Of a stretch of 64,000 bases of DNA, positions 58,901-64,000 are shown one piece after another. The translations under genes were made by a program, and so were the position numbers. The stretch covers positions 1 to 64,000 of the forward strand of contig DIUN01000049.1 of assembly GCA_002423025.1 (NCBI GenBank), in the 5' to 3' direction. The notes under the pieces are model-generated. The model saw only the letters and a list, made by a program, of their open reading frames with translations. It did no database searches and was not told the DNA's origin. Position 1 is the first letter of the stretch, and each line of letters opens with the position of its first letter. Origin of the DNA: Sphingomonadales bacterium UBA6157 (GTDB lineage: Bacteria > Pseudomonadota > Alphaproteobacteria > Sphingomonadales > Sphingomonadaceae).

Positions 58901-59197
58901 TTAGCGTTGTATCCTGCGCGGTTCGGCAGGGAGTTCAGCCTGGGCGCGGCGGCTGGCGGCATTGTCGGCCAACCGAGTGTCGCGCCAGTTCGGGTCATCT
59001 GCGGCGATGATGCGCTCGATGGAATCAAGCCTGGCATCGAGCCGGCGTGCCATCTCGTGCAGGTCATCAAGCAGCATCTCGTCTTCACGTGAGATGCCGC
59101 GGCCGGATTTCCACTTGGTGAGATAGTGCAGGATCAACCACGGCAGCCCTATGAAGAGCATGCCGACGATGCCGATGGGCAGCAGAACATCTTCCAT
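58901..59197 (-). CDS. pspB: PspB envelope stress membrane protein
   Basis: 98 residues: N-terminal helix LPIGIVGMLFIGLPWLILHY, then KWKSGRGISREDEMLLDDLHEMARRLDARLDSIERI, the PspB coiled coil, and a C-terminal charged extension about 20 residues longer than E. coli PspB. It sits 4 nt after pspA. Acts with PspC to free PspF from PspA. Confidence 0.9.
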   Translation of the reverse strand: MEDVLLPIGIVGMLFIGLPWLILHYLTKWKSGRGISREDEMLLDDLHEMARRLDARLDSIERIIAADDPNWRDTRLADNAASRRAQAELPAEPRRIQR

Positions 59198-59201
59198 CGT
59201 C

Positions 59202-59873
59202 TCAGCCTTCCGTCTTGCCGAGGCGGGCCTTCAGCGCCGCCAGCTCGGCCGAAACTTCGTCATCGGCCGTAAGGTCGGCGAATTCGTCGGCGAGGGTGCG
59301 GGCTGGGCCGCCAAGCGACATGGCATCGGCGCGGCCCTCGGCCAGATCCGCGCGGCGCTCCATGATCTCGAAGCGGGCAAAGGCCTCTTCAACGCGCGGG
59401 CCCTTGGTCATGTCGATCATCCGCGAGCGCTGGGTGGCACTCTCGATGCGGTTGATGATGGCGTTCTGCCGGGTGCGGGCTTCGCGCAGCTTGGCCTCCA
59501 GCTTCTGGATATCGGCCTCATTGAGCATCAGGCCCTGGTCGAGCGAATCGACTTCCGCCTTGGTCTGCTCGGCAAAGCTCCGCGCCTTGGATTTTTCCAC
59601 CAGCGCGGCCTTGGCCAGATCTTCGCGGCCCTTGGAAAGCGCCAGCTCGGCTTTCTCGCTCCAGCTAGCCTGTGCGGCCTCGGCGCGGATGATGGCGCGG
59701 CGCATCTCCTTCTGGTCTGCGATGGTGCGGGCTGCGGACGCGCGCACCTCCACCAGCGTTTCCTCCATCTCCATGATGATCATCCGAATCATCTTGGCCG
59801 GGTCTTCGGCGCGATCGAGAAGGTCGGTCACATTGGCGGCGATGATGTCACGCGTGCGGGAGAAGATGCCCAT
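59202..59873 (-). CDS. pspA: PspA phage shock protein
   Basis: 223 residues, equal to E. coli PspA. MGIFSRTRDIIAANVTDLLD is the membrane-binding amphipathic start, followed by coiled coils (MIRMIIMEMEETLVEVRASA; DQGLMLNEADIQKLEAKLRE). It binds PspF to repress the operon and, under stress, assembles on the inner membrane. ATG 59873 starts at the family N-terminus with GGAG upstream; longer in-frame codons (59981, 60005) are leader sequence. Confidence 0.95.
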   Translation of the reverse strand: MGIFSRTRDIIAANVTDLLDRAEDPAKMIRMIIMEMEETLVEVRASAARTIADQKEMRRAIIRAEAAQASWSEKAELALSKGREDLAKAALVEKSKARSFAEQTKAEVDSLDQGLMLNEADIQKLEAKLREARTRQNAIINRIESATQRSRMIDMTKGPRVEEAFARFEIMERRADLAEGRADAMSLGGPARTLADEFADLTADDEVSAELAALKARLGKTEG

Positions 59874-60242
59874 GGTGGTGTTGCTCCAGTTCAAGATACG
59901 GGGGCCGGAGGGGGAGGCGAGGGGCGAGGGGATGTCCCGGTCGCTCCGCCCTCCGGCGATCGTCACAAGCTCATTGGCCATGGACGATATTCGATTCAGC
60001 AACAAAGTTCACCTGCCGGGTGGCGTAGGCGGTTGCTTGGACGACTTCTGTCACATCTGCCTCCCGGCGGTTTCGGCACCTGCCGGGAAAATTCCCGGCT
60101 GGCATGACCCGTGCTTTGCATGAGGCATGCCAAACGATCGGTTCGGGTTAACATATTGAAAAAATAGAAAATCTCAAAATTACCAGCCCGATCAATGTGT
60201 GGCATATTGCCAAATATTGGTATAATGCGCTAACTTCTTGGA
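59874..60242. promoter_or_regulatory. 369-bp pspA-pspF intergenic region
   Basis: Holds no gene. Contents: a sigma-54-type promoter on the minus strand (60117-60132); a perfect inverted repeat GCCGGGAA/TTCCCGGC at 60082-60099; a second palindrome TGGCATATTGCCA at 60200-60212; and a TATAAT at 60221-60226 that could be the pspF -10. The half between 60130 and 60240 is strongly AT-rich, fitting binding of PspF and IHF. Confidence 0.6.
60117..60132 (-). promoter_or_regulatory. sigma-54 promoter of the psp operon
   Basis: On the minus strand TGGCATGCCTCATGCA matches the sigma-54 consensus TGGCAC-GN4-TTGCA with GG and GC separated by exactly 10 nt. It faces pspA, and the sigma-54 activator gene pspF is divergent. 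The implied transcript leader to the pspA ATG is about 230 nt. Confidence 0.65.
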
Positions 60243-61256
60243 ATGACCTCTCCCGCGCAACTTATCGGTTCCTCATCGATCTTTCTCGATGCCGTGGAGC
60301 GCGCTTCGGCGGCGGCTGCACTCAATCGGCCTGTGCTGGTCATTGGCGAGCGCGGCACGGGCAAGGAGTTGATCGCCGAGCGTTTGCACCGGCTGTCACC
60401 GCGCTGGGGCGGGCCGCTTATCTCGCTGAACTGCGCGGCTCTGCCCGAGACTCTCATTGATGCCGAGCTCTTTGGTTATGAGGCCGGTGCCTTCACTGGC
60501 GCCCAGCGCGCGCGTGCCGGCCGCTTCGAGGATGCCGATGGTGGGACGCTGTTTCTCGATGAGATCGCGACGCTCAGCCCGGCGGCACAGGAGCGCCTGC
60601 TGCGTGTGGTGGAATATGGTGAGCTGACCCGCATCGGCTCAAACCGCGTGCTCAAGGTTGATGTGCGGTTGGTCGGCGCCACAAACGAGGATCTGCCAGG
60701 CTTGGTAGAGGCTGGACGCTTCCGCGCCGATCTGCTCGACAGGTTGAGCTTTGAGGTCGTGACGCTGCCGCCGTTGCGCGAGCGCGCCGAGGACATTGCG
60801 GTACTGGCCAGCCATTTTGCACGGCGCATGGCCGCCGAGCTGGGCTGGCCGCGCTTTCCCGGTTTCACCAAGGGCGTGCTTGAGGCGCTGGAGAGCCACT
60901 CCTGGCCGGGTAACATTCGGGAACTCAAGAACACCGTGGAGCGGTCGCTGTACCGCTGGGGGGATGATGAGACCCCCGTTGGCCGGCTGGTGCTGGATCC
61001 GTTCGAATCGCCGTGGCGGCCGCTGCCGCGCGCCGCTTCAGCGCGCGCGGATGTGGCGCCAGCGTCGGTTGCGGAAGCGAGTCATGACGATGTCAGCGAT
61101 CTACGTGCTGCTGTGCTCGCCCATGAGCGCGCCATATTGGTCGCCACGTTGAAGCGTTGCCGGCACAACCAGCGCCGCACGGCAACAGCCTTGTCCCTCA
61201 GCTACGATCAACTGCGCCACTGCCTCAAGCGGCACGACCTGCTCGCGGCAGAATAG
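60243..61256 (+). CDS. pspF: PspF sigma-54 enhancer-binding activator
   Basis: 337 residues with no N-terminal sensor domain, as in PspF. Walker A GERGTGKE (35-42), sigma-54 contact loop GAFTGA (82-87), Walker B GGTLFLDE (about 99-106), arginine-finger region FRADLLDRLSF and a C-terminal Fis-type HTH (NQRRTATALSLSYDQLRHCL). Activates the psp promoter when released by PspA. The start at 60243 is divergent from pspA. Confidence 0.93.
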   Translation: MTSPAQLIGSSSIFLDAVERASAAAALNRPVLVIGERGTGKELIAERLHRLSPRWGGPLISLNCAALPETLIDAELFGYEAGAFTGAQRARAGRFEDADGGTLFLDEIATLSPAAQERLLRVVEYGELTRIGSNRVLKVDVRLVGATNEDLPGLVEAGRFRADLLDRLSFEVVTLPPLRERAEDIAVLASHFARRMAAELGWPRFPGFTKGVLEALESHSWPGNIRELKNTVERSLYRWGDDETPVGRLVLDPFESPWRPLPRAASARADVAPASVAEASHDDVSDLRAAVLAHERAILVATLKRCRHNQRRTATALSLSYDQLRHCLKRHDLLAAE

Positions 61257-61262
61257 CCGGCG

Positions 61263-61862
61263 CTACTCCGGCTTCAGCGCATGCCGGGCCAGCAGCGGCG
61301 CTTGGGCGAGTGCGAACACCAGTGTTGCCGCCGTCACGCCCCAGACCTTGAAATTGACCCATTGGTCCGTCGTGAGAATCTGCCGGGCCACTTCATTGGC
61401 ACCCATCAGCACCAGAAAGAACAGTGCCCAGTTGCGCGTCAGCTTGCGCCAGCCGGCATCGTCCATCGCGGGCATGGCGCTGCCCATCACCAGCTTGAGA
61501 TAGGACCGTCCGCGCACCAGACCAAAGAACAGGATGCCGGCAAAGATGCCGTAGATGAGAGTCGGCTTGAGTTTGATAAACGTCTCGTCCTGCAGCCAAA
61601 GCGTCAATCCGCCGAACACGAGGACGATGACGCCGGTAAACAGCAGCATCACCGGGATATGCCGGGTCCGCACCCAACTGATCGCCATGGCTACCGCCGT
61701 TGCCGCCATGAAGGCGCCGGTGGCGACGAATACGCCGCCAAACTTGTTGGCGGCAAAAAAGATCAGCAACGGCCCGAGGTCGATCGCCAGCTTGAGCCAA
61801 CCGGGGAGAACAGGGCGTGCAGGTGCTGCAGTGTCTGGCGTGTCATTCATGCCTGTGCTCAT
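61263..61862 (-). CDS. YciB/IspZ inner membrane septation protein A
   Basis: 199 residues, five to six membrane helices: KLAIDLGPLLIFFAANKFGG, FIKLKPTLIYGIFAGILFFG and NEVARQILTTDQWVNFKVWG are the YciB signatures. ATG 61862 is preferred to an upstream TTG. Involved in envelope biogenesis and septation. Convergent with pspF; an AGCCGG/CCGGCT repeat spans both stops. Confidence 0.92.
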   Translation of the reverse strand: MSTGMNDTPDTAAPARPVLPGWLKLAIDLGPLLIFFAANKFGGVFVATGAFMAATAVAMAISWVRTRHIPVMLLFTGVIVLVFGGLTLWLQDETFIKLKPTLIYGIFAGILFFGLVRGRSYLKLVMGSAMPAMDDAGWRKLTRNWALFFLVLMGANEVARQILTTDQWVNFKVWGVTAATLVFALAQAPLLARHALKPE

Positions 61863-61903
61863 AAAGGCTTTCGCCGCCAAGCGGAACCGGGCATCAAGCA
61901 GCG

Positions 61904-62500
61904 GTGTCGCAACCGCCTGCCGATCTGCTCGCCGAGCCGCTTGTCGCTACCGATCTGGCGTGCCAGCGCGGTGGCCGTCTGCTGTTTGAAGGCCTGAATT
62001 TCCGCGTTTCACCTGGGGAGGCGCTGCATCTCATCGGTCCTAACGGCACCGGCAAGTCCAGCCTGCTGCGGCTGCTTGCCGGGCTGCTGGCGCCGGCGGC
62101 TGGCAGCATTGCTGGCGGTGGTCCGCGTGGCTTCCTCGGCCACGATGTGGCGCTCAAGCCACGCATGACGCTGGAAGCCGAGCTGACGCACTGGGCGCGG
62201 CTGGACGAGGGGCTTGCCCGACTGCCGGGCGCCATGGCGGCGATGAACGTGGCGGGGCTGGCTGCCGTGCCGTGCAGGCATCTTTCCAGCGGTCAGCGGC
62301 GCCGTGCCGGCTTGGCGCGCGTGATTGCCAGCGGCGCGCCGCTCTGGCTGCTCGACGAGCCGACTGCGGGGCTGGATACGGCCTCCTCGGCGCTGCTCGC
62401 TGCCGCCATGGCCGCGCATCGCGAAGGCGGCGGCATGATCATCGCCGCGGTGCATGGGGACATCGGGCTCGATGCACCCAAGGTTTTGGCGCTCGGCTGA
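61904..62500 (+). CDS. ccmA: haem exporter ATP-binding protein CcmA
   Basis: 198 residues with a GTG start. Walker A GPNGTGKSS (45-53), signature HLSSGQRRRAGLAR and Walker B LWLLDEPTAGLD; short and lacking the long C-terminus, as in CcmA. Powers the CcmABCD complex that releases holo-CcmE for c-type cytochrome maturation. Overlaps ccmB by one base (TGATG). Confidence 0.93.
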   Translation: MSQPPADLLAEPLVATDLACQRGGRLLFEGLNFRVSPGEALHLIGPNGTGKSSLLRLLAGLLAPAAGSIAGGGPRGFLGHDVALKPRMTLEAELTHWARLDEGLARLPGAMAAMNVAGLAAVPCRHLSSGQRRRAGLARVIASGAPLWLLDEPTAGLDTASSALLAAAMAAHREGGGMIIAAVHGDIGLDAPKVLALG

Positions 62501-63126
62501 TGTTTCTGGTGCTCATCCGTCGTGATCTCGCGCTTCTCGCCCGCTCCCCCGCGCTGTGGATGCCGGTGATGTTTTTTGTGCTTGTGGCGGCACTGTTTCC
62601 CTTTGCGGTGGGTCCGGATGCTCGGCTGCTCGCTCGTATTGCGCCTGGCATCATCTGGGTGGCGGCGCTGCTGGCGGCGCTGCTGCCGGTGGAAACACTT
62701 GTTGCGCCAGATATGGAGGATGGCACGCTCGATCAGTTGGCCAGCCGCGGCATTGCCATGGAGTTGGTGGTGGCTGCGCGCATTATCGCCCACTGGCTCG
62801 GCTTCACCTTGCCGTTGCTGGCAGCCTTGCCCATCGCGGCCATTCTGGTCGGGATGGAGAGCGCCGCTGGCTGGAATATCGCGCTGGCGCTGTTGTTTGG
62901 CACCCCTGCACTGGCGGCGCTGGCCGTGGTTGCAGCGGCGCTGACGGCAGGGCTGCGTGGTGGTGGCGCACTGGCCGGGCTGATCATCCTGCCGCTGGCG
63001 CTGCCGATCCTTATCTTCGGGGTGGGCAGTGCGGCGCCGGGGGCGCTCAAGCTACTCGCAGCGGCTAGCCTGGTGACGCTAGCCGTCAGTCCTTTCGCTG
63101 CCGCCGCCGCGCTCCGTCAGGATTGA
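62500..63126 (+). CDS. ccmB: haem exporter membrane subunit CcmB
   Basis: 208 residues, about six helices: FLVLIRRDLALLARSPALW at the N-terminus, APDMEDGTLDQLASRGI, and GLIILPLALPILIFGVG in the second half are CcmB hallmarks. Translationally coupled to ccmA. ccmC is not adjacent; a lipoprotein cytochrome c gene follows. Confidence 0.93.
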   Translation: MFLVLIRRDLALLARSPALWMPVMFFVLVAALFPFAVGPDARLLARIAPGIIWVAALLAALLPVETLVAPDMEDGTLDQLASRGIAMELVVAARIIAHWLGFTLPLLAALPIAAILVGMESAAGWNIALALLFGTPALAALAVVAAALTAGLRGGGALAGLIILPLALPILIFGVGSAAPGALKLLAAASLVTLAVSPFAAAAALRQD

Positions 63127-63158
63127 GGACCGCTCCGCGGCACGTCGCCACCGGTTGA

Positions 63159-63186
63159 TTGCGAGTGCTTCTGACTTGTGTATAAC
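63159..63186 (+). promoter_or_regulatory. candidate sigma-70 promoter of the cytochrome gene
   Basis: TTGCGA (63159-63164), 16-nt spacer and TATAAC (63181-63186), 35 nt before the cytochrome ATG, in a local AT-rich patch. Confidence 0.45.
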
Positions 63187-63220
63187 CCAAAGCTCCAGTT
63201 TCGGAATCGAGGAAGCGTAC

Positions 63221-63757
63221 ATGATCTCGTCCAGCACAGCCTTGCGCCTGTTTGCCAGCACCATTCTGCTCACCACCGTTGCTGCTTGCGGCGGCGGCGA
63301 AAAGGCCCCCGAGGCTCCGGCCACAGAGGCCGCCGCCCCTGCAGAGGAAGCTGCGCCTGCCGCTGAAGCCGCTCCTGCCGCGCCCGCTGCTGATGCAGCC
63401 GCCCCGGCTGCCGATGCCGCCGCTGCTGGCGGTGTTACCTTCGCATCGCTCACTGGCGACGCCGCCAGTGGTGAAAAGATCTTTGCCCAGTGCAAGGCGT
63501 GTCACGTTGCTGAAGCAGGCGTCAACCGCGTTGGTCCGTCGCTTTGGGCGGTTGTCGGCCGTACAGCCGGCAGCATTGCGGGCTTCAAATACTCACCCGC
63601 CAATAAGAACAGCGGCCTCGTCTGGAGCGAGGAGCAGCTCTTCACCTATCTCGAAGCGCCGCAGAAGACGATCCCCGGCACCTATATGGCCTTTGCCGGC
63701 CTGAAGAAGCCGCAGGATCGCGCCGATGTCATCGCCTTCCTCAAGACCAAGGCGTAA
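63221..63757 (+). CDS. membrane-anchored (lipoprotein) c-type cytochrome
   Basis: 178 residues. Lipobox LTTVAAC with C23 indicates lipidation; an Ala/Pro/Glu-rich linker of about 45 residues follows; the class I cytochrome domain has C91-x2-C94-H95 (CKACH), GPSLWAVVGRTAGS and axial M156 (PGTYMAF). GAGGAA 6 nt upstream fixes ATG 63221. Likely a cytochrome c2/CycM-type electron carrier to the terminal oxidase, tethered by the flexible linker. Confidence 0.9.
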   Translation: MISSSTALRLFASTILLTTVAACGGGEKAPEAPATEAAAPAEEAAPAAEAAPAAPAADAAAPAADAAAAGGVTFASLTGDAASGEKIFAQCKACHVAEAGVNRVGPSLWAVVGRTAGSIAGFKYSPANKNSGLVWSEEQLFTYLEAPQKTIPGTYMAFAGLKKPQDRADVIAFLKTKA

Positions 63758-63779
63758 ATTCAGCTTCAATGTTTGATGA

Positions 63780-63811
63780 GGGGGCGGGCCAGCGATGGAC
63801 CGCCCCCTTTT
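63780..63811. terminator. intrinsic terminator, probably bidirectional
   Basis: GGGGGCGG (63780-63787) pairs with CCGCCCCC (63800-63807), followed by TTTT. It lies between the cytochrome stop and the stop of the opposing membrane-protein gene. Confidence 0.85.
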
Positions 63812-63818
63812 GCATGTG

Positions 63819-64000
63819 CTACCGCCCGCGCCGCCACACATCTGCAAGATGGACTGGCAGAGACAGTACCAGCCAAAGCGCAACGATCCGCCAACCGGCG
63901 CCGGTGAGAGCTGCTCGCAAGGCTAGCATCAGCAGCGCGCCGGGCAGCAGCATCAACAGAACATCAAAAGCCGGTCGCCTGCGTCCGAGCGCCAGCCACA
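63819..64000 (-). CDS. C-terminal end of an unrecognised membrane protein (partial)
   Basis: Reading the minus strand from the window edge, one frame is open for 59 codons and ends at 63819. It has two likely membrane helices (DVLLMLLPGALLMLALRA; IVALWLVLSLPVHLADVW) and a basic end WRRGR. The start and most of the protein are outside the window, so no family is assigned. It is convergent with the cytochrome gene across the terminator. Confidence 0.6.
   Translation of the reverse strand, partial: WLALGRRRPAFDVLLMLLPGALLMLALRAALTGAGWRIVALWLVLSLPVHLADVWRRGR

Overview
The window looks like chromosomal DNA of a high-GC alphaproteobacterium, most likely a sphingomonad (Sphingomonadales). This rests on gene content: SusC-like use of TonB-dependent receptors beside catabolic genes and a GPH/MFS symporter, ScfR next to isocitrate lyase, Flp pilins, a PspF/PspABC locus, and CcmA/CcmB. 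It is an inference from family content, not from a marker gene. Coding density is high, most intergenic gaps are short, and many genes are coupled by ATGA, GTGA or TGATG overlaps. No CRISPR array, insertion sequence, integrase or rRNA was seen.

Layout. 1-0.7 kb: three minus-strand Flp-type pilin genes (the first cut by the window edge). 0.76-4.4 kb: MutT, tRNA-Arg(ACG), a diacylglycerol-kinase-like lipid kinase coupled to a metallophosphoesterase, a duplicated ferritin-like protein and a DUF2177 membrane protein. 4.4-7.7 kb: the ScfR/RamB-type regulator divergent from long-form isocitrate lyase, with a perfect 19-bp palindrome between them. 7.8-28 kb: a large catabolic island. It has a LysR regulator with a palindromic operator, flavin reductase plus LLM-class flavin monooxygenase, alpha/beta hydrolases, two hydroxyisobutyrate-dehydrogenase-type enzymes (one fused to a CocE/NonD hydrolase), a TonB-dependent receptor, a GPH symporter, a triple-domain Rid protein, an ATZ/TRZ-type amidohydrolase, a carboxymuconolactone-decarboxylase-like protein, SDRs, a maleate-isomerase-like protein, a beta-propeller glycosidase-like protein and a methyltransferase. 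The combination resembles the logic of the Rut pyrimidine pathway and other N-heterocycle pathways, but is not any pathway I recognise. It is the best candidate for an undescribed system here.

28-42 kb: a sulfide/thiosulfate module: SLC13 permease, TauE/SafE exporter, persulfide dioxygenase, 1-Cys peroxiredoxin, ArsR-family repressor, rhodanese, sulfide:quinone oxidoreductase, DUF2892, DsrE-like protein and a TsdA-like dihaem cytochrome. The three parts of an RND efflux pump (permease, adaptor, TolC) are interleaved. 42-48.5 kb: a LuxR-type regulator divergent from an operon encoding an RND/MMPL exporter fused to an outer-membrane lipoprotein-sorting domain, an outer-membrane barrel and a thioesterase, suggesting lipid or acyl-product export. 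48.6-51.8 kb: a phosphorelay (OmpR-type regulator, antisense Hpt protein, MASE1 hybrid kinase). 52-57.2 kb: a second TonB-dependent receptor with a glycine-rich insertion, glycerophosphodiesterase, two PaaI-type thioesterases and SufE.

57.3-61.3 kb: an extended phage-shock operon (PspA, PspB, two PspC proteins and three extra small membrane/coiled-coil proteins) behind a sigma-54-like promoter, divergent from pspF. 61.3-64 kb: YciB, CcmA, CcmB, a lipoprotein cytochrome c, and the end of an unrecognised membrane protein. All family assignments are from reading translated sequence and motifs; no database search was run.
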